In this document: piece after piece, positions 6,849-14,169 of the stretch
How the letters are laid out: each line of letters opens with the position of its first letter
Position numbering within the stretch: position 1 is the stretch's first letter
Source of the DNA: an uncultured Clostridia bacterium
GTDB lineage: Bacteria; Bacillota; Clostridia; Christensenellales; UBA1242
Length of the DNA stretch: 21,005 nucleotides
Direction of reading: 5' to 3'
Assembly (NCBI GenBank): GCA_937900575.1
Contig: CALCEI010000001.1
Location: 1-21,005 of the forward strand
Translations under genes and position numbers: made by a program
Notes under the pieces: generated by a model
Seen by the model: only the letters and a program-made list of their open reading frames with translations
What the model was told of the DNA's origin: nothing
The model's database searches: none

Positions 6849-7976
6849 TTATTTAATTTTTTCGCCACAATCTGGGCAAAATTTAACTTTTGAGTCAACT
6901 GCTTTGCCACATTTTGGGCAAGCATGGGTTGCTTTGCTTAATTCTATTTTTGCTCCACAGTTGGAACAGAATTTGCAACCCGCAGCAATTGGTTCGCCAC
7001 ATTCTGGACAACTTAATGCCTGTGTTGCGCCACATTCTGGACAGAATTTTGAACCTGCAGGAATACTTAATCCACATTTTACACATGGAACACTAGATTT
7101 ACGTTTGCTATCTTTTGCACTAGCCATAGATTCAGCAAACATGTTGCCGATGTTGGCACCTGCACCAAGGCCAACACCCAAACCTGTTAAACCTGCACCA
7201 CCAGGGTTTTTTGCAGATTCTTCCATTGCATTTGCTGCCTTATATTGTGCGTATGTGCCCATCTTATCGCTGATAACACCCATTTTTGTGCGTTCATCAA
7301 GCATTTTTTCAACATCTTCTGGCAAAGAAAGGTTTTCAATTACAAAATTGGAAACTTTCAAACCTAATGGCTCAAATTCTTCTTTTGCCAATTCTTCAAC
7401 AGATTTGCCAAGTTCTTTATAATTTGCTGCCAAATCCAAAGCAGACAATTTGCTTTCTGCAATTGCATCTGTAAGCAATTGAATTAAAGATGATTTGTAT
7501 TGAACAGCAATGTCACCAACTCTATAAACAGGGTTTGTGCCAAAGCATTCTCTCATGAATTTTGTTGGGTCGGCAACTTTAACTGCATATGTGCCATAAC
7601 CACGCAAACGGATATTGCCAAAATCCACATCACGCATCATAATTGGGTTTTGTGTTCCCCACTTCAAACCCATAAAGCGTTTTGTGTTTACGTAATAAAC
7701 TTCTGCTTTAATTCTGGAATTGCCAGATGTGGACAAACTCAACATTTTTGTTAAAAATGGAATGTTTTCGGTTGCCAATTTGTATGTGCCAGGGCCAAAT
7801 ACGTCAGCAATTTCGCCTTTGTGAACAAAAACTGCCACTTGGCTTTCCCTAACAACAAGTGTGGAACTGTTCATGATTTCTGCGCCGTTTTCCATCGGAT
7901 AACGATAGACAAGGATATCATTACTTGCGTCTTTCCACTCGATGACTGATAATAATTGTTTTTTAAATAAACCCAT
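6849..7976 (-). CDS. SPFH-domain (YdjI / 'virion core protein'-like) protein with three zinc ribbons
   Basis: The 375-residue protein matches the PF13421-type SPFH family: an N-terminal beta-rich region (SVIEWKDASNDILVYRYP, then ESQVAVFVHKGEI and FGPGTYKL), the SPFH body, then a long helix (about residues 200-245). A Gly/Ala linker (GGAGLTGLGVGLGAGANIG) leads to three C-terminal zinc ribbons at about 298-315, 323-340 and 353-370, each CxxC...CxxC. SPFH proteins form membrane-associated oligomeric assemblies. YdjI of B. subtilis recruits a PspA complex to stressed membrane. ATG at 7976 follows GGAGGA. First gene of a two-gene operon with a strong promoter. The ribbons probably mediate protein contacts. 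Confidence 0.9.
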   Translation of the reverse strand: MGLFKKQLLSVIEWKDASNDILVYRYPMENGAEIMNSSTLVVRESQVAVFVHKGEIADVFGPGTYKLATENIPFLTKMLSLSTSGNSRIKAEVYYVNTKRFMGLKWGTQNPIMMRDVDFGNIRLRGYGTYAVKVADPTKFMRECFGTNPVYRVGDIAVQYKSSLIQLLTDAIAESKLSALDLAANYKELGKSVEELAKEEFEPLGLKVSNFVIENLSLPEDVEKMLDERTKMGVISDKMGTYAQYKAANAMEESAKNPGGAGLTGLGVGLGAGANIGNMFAESMASAKDSKRKSSVPCVKCGLSIPAGSKFCPECGATQALSCPECGEPIAAGCKFCSNCGAKIELSKATHACPKCGKAVDSKVKFCPDCGEKIK

Positions 7977-7998
7977 AAATCCTCCAAACTTAATTTAA

Positions 7999-8027
7999 TT
8001 ATGTCATTTTTTTTGCCTAATGTCAAC
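7999..8027 (-). promoter_or_regulatory. Promoter of the SPFH operon
   Basis: Minus-strand TTGACA (8022-8027), exact 17-nt spacer, CATAAT (7999-8004), followed by a leader of about 20 nt with the GGAGG ribosome site. Near-consensus sigma-A type. Confidence 0.8.
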
Positions 8028-8058
8028 AAAATAAGTTTGTAAATTTATGTAATAAATT

Positions 8059-8781
8059 TTATTTAACGTGTGGCTTTTTGTTTTTGTTTAACAGGTCATC
8101 AATTTTATCATTGAATTTTATGCTTAAAAACATAAGTGCAAACAGCACACAACCAACAATCAACCAAACAGGAATTCCCCAACCAGAAAATGGTATAATT
8201 TCGCCCGTGCCAAAGAAAACTGCACAAGCAACACCAAGCCCACGTGCAATCACGTTTGTCCAAAAGAAAAAGCCAAAACTCATGTCTGTAACCCCTGCAA
8301 CAGCACACAAAATGTCATCTGGGAACATTGGAAAAAGCATCATCAAAAAGTAAAGGTATTTGCCCTTTGAAATAACTTTAATCCACTTCTCTGCCGTTTC
8401 TTTGCCAGCAACAAAATTCAAAAATTTAACTCCAAGTGTGCGCCCCAACAAAAACATTATTATACTGCCCACCATAATTGCAACAAAACTCATAAAAAAC
8501 GCAGGCCAACTACCAAAAATCCACGCACCAAGAAGTGTTACAACAATTGAAGGGATTTGCAAAATTGTGGTCTGCAATATTTGCAAAACAACAAAAATAA
8601 TCCACGCAAAAGGTCCACCACTTTCAACCAGATTGCGCAACTTTTCAATGGAGTTTATTTTTTGCCACACACCCAAGGCGTCAAGCACCAAATAAAGCAC
8701 CAAAAACACAACGGCAACAATGCCAACAATAAGCAAAAATTTAAGCAAGGCCTTAAAAAAAATTTTAAATTTTTCTTTCAC
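8059..8781 (-). CDS. TVP38/TMEM64 (DedA/VTT-domain) membrane protein
   Basis: The 240-residue polytopic protein has a first membrane helix at about 10-34, then a VTT domain: ILQTTILQIPSIVVTLLGAWIFG, GSIIMFLLGRTLG, and FPMFPDDILC followed by further helices to about residue 225. The Lys-rich C-terminus should be cytoplasmic. VTT/DedA proteins are linked to lipid flipping and membrane homeostasis; the substrate here is unknown. The only in-frame start that keeps the first helix whole is GTG at 8781. It has no ribosome site, and a TATATT hexamer ends five bases upstream. A TTG 12 codons in is a possible alternative. Likely monocistronic. Confidence 0.85.
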   Translation of the reverse strand: MKEKFKIFFKALLKFLLIVGIVAVVFLVLYLVLDALGVWQKINSIEKLRNLVESGGPFAWIIFVVLQILQTTILQIPSIVVTLLGAWIFGSWPAFFMSFVAIMVGSIIMFLLGRTLGVKFLNFVAGKETAEKWIKVISKGKYLYFLMMLFPMFPDDILCAVAGVTDMSFGFFFWTNVIARGLGVACAVFFGTGEIIPFSGWGIPVWLIVGCVLFALMFLSIKFNDKIDDLLNKNKKPHVK

Positions 8782-8823
8782 AAAATAATATATTCAAAAA
8801 TTCAAACAAATAGAAAGAAAAAC

Positions 8824-8849
8824 AAAAAAACAAGGCACAAAACCTTGTT
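8824..8849 (-). terminator. pyk terminator
   Basis: On the minus strand AACAAGG, loop TTTTGTG, CCTTGTT, then a T run. It starts directly after the pyk stop codon. Confidence 0.88.
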
Positions 8850-9863
8850 TTAAATGTGTTTTTCTGTTTCTTTTACAATTTTGCACATAAATTCAACTGC
8901 TTCAACAGGATATTGTCCCGAAGCCGTTTCACCAGAAAGCATAACTGCACTTGTGCCGTCATAAACTGCGTTTGCAACGTCGCTAACTTCTGCACGCGTT
9001 GGACGTGGTGAAGAAATCATACTTTCCAACATTTCGGTTGCAGTAATAACAAATTTTCCTGCACCATTGGCACGCAAAATCATATCCTTTTGTATTGCTG
9101 GCAACTGTTCCATTGGCAATTCAACACCAAGGTCGCCACGCGCCACCATAACACCATCTGCACTTTCAATAATTTCATCCAAATTTTCAACACCCAACTC
9201 GGATTCAATTTTTGCAATAATTTTCATATCACTGCCATGTTTTGTAATAAATTTACGCAGTGTTTCCACATCTTTTTTGCTGTTTACAAAACTTGCCGCC
9301 ACCATTGGCACTTTGTGTTTAATTCCCCACAAAATATCTTGCTTATCGGCATCATTTAGGTAAACAAAATCAAAATTAACGTCTGGCACAAACAAACTTT
9401 TTCGGTTGGAAAGCACGCCAGAATTCATTGCCTTTGTGTAAACGTCCTTTCCTTCCACTTTTTTAACTTTAAAACAAATCAAACCATCATTTGCTTTAAT
9501 TATGTTACCTGCCTTAACTTCAGCAGAAAATTTTGGGTAACTTACACTAACACATGTTGCATCACCAACAACTTGTCTGTTGGTAAACACAAAGGTACTG
9601 CCCTTTTTAATTTCAACTCGGCCGTTTTCAAACACACCAACCCTAATTTCTGGCCCACGGGTATCCAACATAACCTGCACATTTGTTTTTAATTCTTTGT
9701 TAACACGTGCAACAGACAAAAGCACATCTTGCATAATGTCATCATCATGTGCGTGTGATAAATTAAACCTTACAATATCCACACCTGCTTTAACCATCTT
9801 TTTAAAAACGGTGTAATCATAACAAGCTGGCCCAACAGTTGCCACAATTTTTGTTAATCTCAT
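8850..9863 (-). CDS. pyk: Pyruvate kinase, short form lacking the C-terminal domain
   Basis: It converts phosphoenolpyruvate and ADP to pyruvate and ATP. The 337-residue protein has the N-terminal KIVATVGPA, the substrate and metal-binding RFNLSHA, the MLDTRGPEIR motif, a B domain, KIIAKIESELG with the catalytic Lys, GVMVARGDLGVELP, TATEMLESMI, PRPTRAEVSDVANAV and the end of the barrel at SGETASGQYPVEAV. It then stops at about residue 337, whereas most pyruvate kinases are about 470-585 residues and carry a C-terminal domain used for effector binding and tetramer contacts. The stop is followed at once by a terminator, so the end looks genuine. Start chosen at 9863 on AGGTAGGGG; an open extension to 9989 would cover the promoter and is rejected. 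Confidence 0.93.
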   Translation of the reverse strand: MRLTKIVATVGPACYDYTVFKKMVKAGVDIVRFNLSHAHDDDIMQDVLLSVARVNKELKTNVQVMLDTRGPEIRVGVFENGRVEIKKGSTFVFTNRQVVGDATCVSVSYPKFSAEVKAGNIIKANDGLICFKVKKVEGKDVYTKAMNSGVLSNRKSLFVPDVNFDFVYLNDADKQDILWGIKHKVPMVAASFVNSKKDVETLRKFITKHGSDMKIIAKIESELGVENLDEIIESADGVMVARGDLGVELPMEQLPAIQKDMILRANGAGKFVITATEMLESMISSPRPTRAEVSDVANAVYDGTSAVMLSGETASGQYPVEAVEFMCKIVKETEKHI

Positions 9864-9882
9864 AACCCCTACCTTTGCTTTT

Positions 9883-9911
9883 ATTATACCACACAAACAA
9901 AAGTCTAACAA
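9883..9911 (-). promoter_or_regulatory. pyk promoter
   Basis: Minus-strand TTGTTA (9906-9911), 17-nt spacer, extended -10 TGGTATAAT (hexamer 9883-9888), with a short leader carrying AGGTAGGGG. Confidence 0.7.
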
Positions 9912-9996
9912 ACAATTTAATACGCTTTTAACAAGGCAAAAATTCAAAAAACAACAAAAAAACATTAAATTATGGGGCAATTTTGCCAATTTATCC

Positions 9997-10024
9997 TTGC
10001 AAAACCCAACTTTTATGCTATAAT
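9997..10024 (+). promoter_or_regulatory. ssrA promoter
   Basis: TTGCAA (9997-10002), 16-nt spacer, extended -10 TGCTATAAT (hexamer 10019-10024). The mature tmRNA 5' end follows eight bases later, so little 5' trimming is needed. Confidence 0.7.
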
Positions 10025-10032
10025 AATTTTAT

Positions 10033-10400
10033 GGGGATGACTTAGCTTCGACTGATGCCTTGTCACCACATACGCACGTCGTGTGATGACACGTTAAACA
10101 CATTTTCGATGGTGTGTATCACCAAGCTCGAAACAAAATAAACGCAAATAACAATACAAGATTAGCTTTTGCTGCTTGTTAGCAAGGCCGTCAACTTATT
10201 GGTACCGATACTTTAAGATTTGACGTCAAAAATCGGTTAACGCCCAACTTTGGTGCCTAACATTGTTTGGTGTATCCACTTGGCTCGGCCAAAAAAGTGT
10301 CAACGCAAGTTTTTTGGCTTAAAACACTCATTGACTAAACGTGTAGTGTATGTTCTGCCAATTCATCAGGACATGGGTGCAACTCCCATCATCTCCACCA
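10033..10400 (+). ncRNA. ssrA: Transfer-messenger RNA (tmRNA), tag ANNNTRLAFAAC
   Basis: tmRNA rescues stalled ribosomes with SmpB and adds a degradation tag. The 5' end GGGGATGA pairs with TCATCTCC before an encoded terminal ACCA, giving the tRNA-like acceptor stem. A T-arm, ATGGG-TGCAACT-CCCAT, lies just upstream of the 3' end. The tag frame runs from GCA at 10144 to TAG at 10180-10182 and reads ANNNTRLAFAAC. The stop codon sits in the loop of a CTTG/CAAG hairpin, as usual for tmRNA helix 5. Sequence beyond it can form the expected pseudoknots. The gene order ssrA / smpB / rnr is typical, but here an accessory pair separates ssrA from smpB. The tag ends in Cys rather than the usual Ala-Ala. 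Confidence 0.95.
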
Positions 10401-10418
10401 AGTTGTAAAATAAAACAA

Positions 10419-10445
10419 AAAACAGCACATGACGTGCTGTTTTTA
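10419..10445. terminator. ssrA terminator, bidirectional
   Basis: Stem AAAACAGCAC / GTGCTGTTTT with loop ATGAC, then T-rich sequence. The convergent SHOCT gene stop (10443-10445) overlaps its edge. Both stem arms are identical to those of the terminator at 11420-11448. Confidence 0.9.
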
Positions 10446-11120
10446 TAATTTTAAAATTTCTTTTTTCTTCATATTGTATTCTTCTTGTGTAATTATGCCC
10501 TCATCTAACAATTGTTTATATTTTTTTAATTCTTCAGAAACATCTATTTCATGATTCTCTTTAGAATCAGTTAATACAATCAATTTATTATATAATGATG
10601 AATTCTCTTCTGTTGTTATTATTTGAGATGTACCATCTTTATAGACTATTTTAAACTTATAATATCTTGTCTGAATTATTTCTTGATAATTTAATATGGC
10701 ATGTAGTTTGTCTGACATCTTGGTATAAGAATCAATAATTGATACACTTTTAATTTTTTCAATATTTATTATATATTTATTTTTTGAAATCTCTATTTGA
10801 ACCTCATTTTTAATTTGACGCAATATTCTTTCATTATCTGTTTTCTTGTTCGCTTTTAATAAAATTATAAAAATTAAAATATCTAACATAAATAAAACAA
10901 CTGCCAAAAAAAGTAAAGCTAATTTTGCAGATTTCTCAGTTGCTTCAAAAATTCCAAGAACACATATTAAGACAAACAAAGTGAGAATAAAAGCGTAACT
11001 AATGATATAAGCAATATGTATAGATTTATCTTTTTTTATGTATTTAGATTTAATTATTTCATCCGAAATTGCATGCTTATATCTGTTTTTTATCTCATCT
11101 TCAATTTCTTTTTTATTCAT
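10443..11120 (-). CDS. Two-helix membrane protein with C-terminal SHOCT domain
   Basis: The 225-residue protein has a charged helical N-terminus (residues 1-32), two membrane helices (about 34-56 and 66-89), a soluble mid-section with beta strands (YYKFKIVYKDGTSQIITT), and a C-terminal SHOCT motif (about 195-225: ELKKYKQLLDEGIITQEEY, ending KKKEILKL). SHOCT is a short oligomerisation-type motif common in accessory and phage-linked proteins; the function here is unknown. ATG follows GGGTGAGG. It is transcribed divergently from the XRE gene, and a perfect palindrome fills its promoter spacer, so it is probably repressed by that regulator. It is more AT-rich than ssrA and smpB on either side. 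Confidence 0.8.
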   Translation of the reverse strand: MNKKEIEDEIKNRYKHAISDEIIKSKYIKKDKSIHIAYIISYAFILTLFVLICVLGIFEATEKSAKLALLFLAVVLFMLDILIFIILLKANKKTDNERILRQIKNEVQIEISKNKYIINIEKIKSVSIIDSYTKMSDKLHAILNYQEIIQTRYYKFKIVYKDGTSQIITTEENSSLYNKLIVLTDSKENHEIDVSEELKKYKQLLDEGIITQEEYNMKKKEILKL

Positions 11121-11150
11121 AACCTCACCCTTTTATTACAACGTATTTCA

Positions 11151-11206
11151 ATTCTACTACTAATTTTTAGTAGTGTCAACTAAAATTTAGTAGTTTGGGT
11201 TACAAT
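11151..11206. promoter_or_regulatory. Divergent promoter region with two palindromic operators
   Basis: Minus strand, toward the SHOCT gene: TTGACA (11174-11179), 17-nt spacer, TAGAAT (11151-11156). The spacer is almost entirely filled by a perfect 8-3-8 palindrome, ACTACTAA-TTT-TTAGTAGT (11156-11174). A second palindrome, ACTAAA-A-TTTAGT, lies at 11179-11191, and its right half extends to share TTTAGTAGT with the first. Plus strand, toward the XRE gene: TACAAT at 11201-11206. Occupancy of the first site would block the SHOCT promoter; the second lies within the upstream part of the XRE promoter. Confidence 0.75.
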
Positions 11207-11210
11207 AAAA

Positions 11211-11420
11211 ATGATGAATAAATTGCAAACAAGAATCAAAGAATTACGTAAAGAACATGGATTAACACAAAAACAATTGGCACAAATGCTTGGTAAATCA
11301 GAAACAGGACTTGCAAGTTGGGAACAAGGTTTATCCGAGCCATGTGTTGCTGATATAATCAAACTTTGTGAAATTTTTCATGTTTCATCCGATTACCTTT
11401 TGGGAATAACAGAATTATAA
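11211..11420 (+). CDS. XRE-family (Cro/CI-type) transcriptional regulator, 69 residues
   Basis: A single helix-turn-helix domain fills the protein: RIKELRKEHGLTQKQLAQML, then GKSETGLASWEQG as the recognition part, and a closing hydrophobic segment (CEIFHVSSDYLLGIT) typical of small XRE repressors. It has no sensor domain. The adjacent divergent promoter with two related palindromes is the likely target, giving self-regulation and control of the SHOCT gene. The start may be ATG at 11211 or 11214; neither has a ribosome site, and TACAAT ends 4 or 7 nt upstream, suggesting a leaderless message. A terminator follows at once. Confidence 0.9.
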   Translation: MMNKLQTRIKELRKEHGLTQKQLAQMLGKSETGLASWEQGLSEPCVADIIKLCEIFHVSSDYLLGITEL

Positions 11421-11448
11421 AAAAACAGCACGTTGTGTGCTGTTTTTT
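11420..11448. terminator. Bidirectional terminator between the XRE gene and smpB
   Basis: Stem AAAAAACAGCAC / GTGCTGTTTTTT with loop GTTGT. It serves the plus-strand XRE gene and, in reverse, minus-strand smpB, whose stop lies at 11447-11449. The inner 10-bp arms are identical to the ssrA terminator at 10419-10443. Confidence 0.9.
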
Positions 11449-11890
11449 AAATGCTTCTACGTAGTTGCCTTTCAAGGTCTTTTTTCTTTTTATCTTCACG
11501 TTTATCAAACAACTTTTTGCCACGTGCAATGCAAATTTCAACCTTCAAATTGCTCTTTTCAAAATATGCTCTGGTTGGCACAAGAGTCAAATTCTCTGTT
11601 TCAATTCTCTTTGCCATTTTTGCAATTTCAATTTTGTGAAGTAACAGTTTTCTATCCCTACGAGTTTTATCTTCTGTGTTGCTGGTTTTATATGCGTTGC
11701 TATATTCTTTGATGTAACTATTCCTTAAAAAACATTCGCCGTTTTTGATGAATCCATAGCAATCGGCCAAGGAAAGATGACCAGCACGGACAGATTTAAT
11801 TTCATCCCCTGTAAGGACAATCCCTGCTTGAAATTTTTCCAACAATTCATATTCAAATGTGGCGCGTCTGTTTTCTGCAACGTTAGACAT
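11447..11890 (-). CDS. smpB: SsrA-binding protein SmpB
   Basis: SmpB binds the tRNA-like part of tmRNA and places it in the empty ribosomal A site. The 147-residue protein has the N-terminal ENRRATFEYELLEKF, the conserved LTGDEIKSVRAG core, RDRKLLLHKIEI, and the Lys-rich C-terminal tail after ARGKKLFDKRE that enters the mRNA channel. Length is normal. Its ATG overlaps the rnr stop codon by one base (TAATG), so the two are translationally coupled. Its partner ssrA lies about 1 kb away on the other strand, separated by the XRE/SHOCT pair. Confidence 0.96.
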   Translation of the reverse strand: MSNVAENRRATFEYELLEKFQAGIVLTGDEIKSVRAGHLSLADCYGFIKNGECFLRNSYIKEYSNAYKTSNTEDKTRRDRKLLLHKIEIAKMAKRIETENLTLVPTRAYFEKSNLKVEICIARGKKLFDKREDKKKKDLERQLRRSI

Positions 11891-14091
11891 TATCTTCTAC
11901 CCTTTCTTTTTTTGTTTTTATTCTTTTTGCCATGTTTTTCTTTTTTACTGCTTTTGTTTTGATTGTTTTTTCTGTTAACCACAAAGGCACCCAAATTTGA
12001 TTTTTCCACATTGGCAAAATCAAAATCTACTTGTTTGTTTCTTGGGTCTGCCCTTGCAACAATAATTTCCACAACATCACCAATTTTATACGTATGTGCT
12101 CTGCCACGCATTGCTAAACTTTCTGCATCATATGTATATTCATCAAAAGGCATGTTTTCTGCACGGATAAGGCCTTCAACACCATTATCCAATTCCACAA
12201 ACAACCCAAATTCTTGAACACCAGAAATGGTGCCAACAAATTTTTCGCCAAGGAATTTTGTCATATACAAGGCCTTTTTATAGTCATCAACTTCACGTTC
12301 TGCCAAATCTGCGTTCTTTTCCATGATGCTACTTTGTTCACTTGCCTTTATAACTGTGTTTGTATATCTCAACTTTAAATCTTCCACAGGCACACCATTG
12401 ATGTACTGCTTAATAATTCTGTGAATCATCAAATCTGGATATCTTCTTATTGGACTTGTAAAGTGACAATAAAATTCACTTGCCAAACCAAAGTGACCCA
12501 AACATGCTTGAGAATATTTTGCCTTCATCATGGAACGCAAAACAAGTTTTGTTAAAGTAGTTTCTTTTGTTGTGCCAACAATTTTTTCCAAAATGCGTTG
12601 GTAACTTGCAGGTTTATCGCCATCCAATTCCAATTGGTTAGCAACCCCCATGTTTTTAAGCAAAACTGAAAGTTTTTTTGTTTTTTCTTCATCAGGTTTT
12701 TCATGCACACGGTAAACAAAAGGCACACCAAGTTTAAAGAATTTTTCTGCAACACATTCATTTGCTAAAATCATCAAACTTTCAATAATTTCATGCGCTT
12801 CATCAGTAAATCTGTTTTCTATGCTTACAATTTCGCCAGATGGTGCTTCCAAAATGAAAGGTTCTGGCAAATTCATCCTAATTTCACCACGTGCATATCT
12901 TTGTGCCTTAAGTTTGATGGAAAGGTCCCTATAAGCATAGATATCTTCCAACACATCGGCATATTTTTCTTTAAGCATTTCATCATCTTTAAGAATGTTT
13001 GTAATCTCGGTATATGTCATTCTGTGACGGCTTTTTATAACGCCTTCTTTAACTTCACTTTTTGTTACTTTACCTTCTAAATCAACATCAATAACGACAC
13101 TTAAAGTAAGACGATTTACGCCTTCACTTAAAGAGCAAACACCATTGGAAAGTTCATTTGGAAGCATTGGAATAACTTGGTTTGGAAAATAAGCACTTGT
13201 TGCACGTTTATATGCTTCTTTGTCAAGTGCAGAATTTTCCACAACATAGTTGGAAACGTCTGCAATGTGCACATATAATCTTGTGCCATTTTCGATTTGT
13301 TCAATTGCCAAAGCATCATCAAAATCACGTGCGTCTTCGCCGTCTATTGTAATAACTCTTTGTTCTGTATAATCTTCCCTGTTTTTAAAGTTTTTAAGGT
13401 CAACTTCTTGGTTTATCTGTTTTGCTGCTGCAAGAGTTTTATCATCAAATTTATCAAACAAATTGTGTGCTCTTATAATGGAAAGTTGCTCTGCTTTTGG
13501 GGAATTTGCTTGACCCAAAACTTCCACAATTTTACCACTCATAACGTTATCACCAATTGTGTCTTTATCCAATTCCACCCAGACCTTATCATTGTTCTTT
13601 GCGTTGTGTGAATCCTGCTTAAAAATCCTGATTTGGCGCAATCTTACATCATCTGGATAAACAAGGCATTTGGATTTGCCAACAACGTATGTGCCAACAA
13701 CCTTATTGGTGTTGCGCCTAAGAACTTTAACAACCTTGCCTTCAATGTCCTCTGGAGATTTTTGACCTGTAATTTCAACCAAGCAATCGTCGCCGTCAAA
13801 AGCACCGTTAATAGCATAAGCAGGAATAAAGAAATCTTTAAACCCTTCAACTTGAGCAAAACCATAACCTTTTTTGTTAAGGATTAAACGTGCTTTAAGG
13901 TAGCCCTTATCTGCAGAAATTGAAATTTTGTTTTGCTCATCTTCAAACAGTGTGCCGTCTTCAATAAGCCTTTTAACTTCATTTTCCACATCTTGCTTTG
14001 AACAATGCAAAAAAGATGGCAAAGTTTCAATCAAACTTTGTTTTTTCATATAAATAAGCATCTCTTTACGCATGCATTCAATTATATTCAT
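11890..14091 (-). CDS. rnr: Ribonuclease R
   Basis: A processive 3'-5' exoribonuclease that degrades structured RNA and the defective messages freed by tmRNA. With the start at 14091 it has 733 residues: a short winged-helix region, cold-shock-type domains (about 65-195), the RNB catalytic domain with the metal-binding DGEDARDFDDA at 250-260, HIADVSNYV, HRMTYTEI and HFTSPIRRYPDLMIHR, an S1 domain (GTISGVQEFGLFVELDNGVEGLI), and a very basic tail (ending KNKKRKGRR). The frame is open to 14157, but that runs through the secG terminator. Internal Mets at 14073, 14061 and 14049 are alternatives. No clear ribosome site precedes 14091; an extended -10 box ends 6 nt upstream. Confidence 0.93.
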   Translation of the reverse strand: MNIIECMRKEMLIYMKKQSLIETLPSFLHCSKQDVENEVKRLIEDGTLFEDEQNKISISADKGYLKARLILNKKGYGFAQVEGFKDFFIPAYAINGAFDGDDCLVEITGQKSPEDIEGKVVKVLRRNTNKVVGTYVVGKSKCLVYPDDVRLRQIRIFKQDSHNAKNNDKVWVELDKDTIGDNVMSGKIVEVLGQANSPKAEQLSIIRAHNLFDKFDDKTLAAAKQINQEVDLKNFKNREDYTEQRVITIDGEDARDFDDALAIEQIENGTRLYVHIADVSNYVVENSALDKEAYKRATSAYFPNQVIPMLPNELSNGVCSLSEGVNRLTLSVVIDVDLEGKVTKSEVKEGVIKSRHRMTYTEITNILKDDEMLKEKYADVLEDIYAYRDLSIKLKAQRYARGEIRMNLPEPFILEAPSGEIVSIENRFTDEAHEIIESLMILANECVAEKFFKLGVPFVYRVHEKPDEEKTKKLSVLLKNMGVANQLELDGDKPASYQRILEKIVGTTKETTLTKLVLRSMMKAKYSQACLGHFGLASEFYCHFTSPIRRYPDLMIHRIIKQYINGVPVEDLKLRYTNTVIKASEQSSIMEKNADLAEREVDDYKKALYMTKFLGEKFVGTISGVQEFGLFVELDNGVEGLIRAENMPFDEYTYDAESLAMRGRAHTYKIGDVVEIIVARADPRNKQVDFDFANVEKSNLGAFVVNRKNNQNKSSKKEKHGKKNKNKKRKGRR

Positions 14092-14097
14092 AAAAAT

Positions 14098-14125
14098 ATT
14101 ATAGCATAAAAACGCAATAACACAA
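14098..14125 (-). promoter_or_regulatory. Promoter of rnr-smpB, leaderless geometry
   Basis: Minus-strand extended -10 TGCTATAAT (hexamer 14098-14103), with a weak TTGTGT 16 nt upstream. Six bases (ATTTTT) separate the hexamer from the ATG at 14091. Confidence 0.55.
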
Positions 14126-14136
14126 ACTTTTGCAAC

Positions 14137-14160
14137 AAAAAAGTGGCACCAAGCCACTTT
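14137..14160 (-). terminator. secG terminator
   Basis: On the minus strand AAAGTGGC, loop TTGGT, GCCACTTT, then a T run. It lies directly after secG and separates it from rnr. Confidence 0.88.
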
Positions 14161-14169
14161 ATTTATCTT

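Noticed and set aside
6890..7422. Leu/His-rich and Pro-rich reading frames opposite the zinc-ribbon region, and regular short repeats there
   Set aside because: They arise from the repeated CxxC codons of the SPFH protein read in other frames. The repeats are protein-domain repeats, not a CRISPR array: the units differ and there are no unique spacers.
9864..9989. N-terminal extension of pyruvate kinase (42 residues)
   Set aside because: It runs through a good promoter and AGGTAGGGG ribosome site, and the family start MRLTKIVATVGP begins at 9863.
10033..10400. tRNA genes in the window
   Set aside because: The only tRNA-like cloverleaf part is the tmRNA acceptor and T arm. I found no separate tRNA or rRNA gene.
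11211..11420. Toxin-antitoxin system formed by the XRE and SHOCT genes
   Set aside because: The gene sizes and divergent layout do not match a known family, and the SHOCT protein has no recognised toxin fold. Kept only as a possibility in the findings.
14092..14157. Upstream extension of RNase R
   Set aside because: It crosses the -10 box and the secG terminator and adds no recognisable RNase R sequence.
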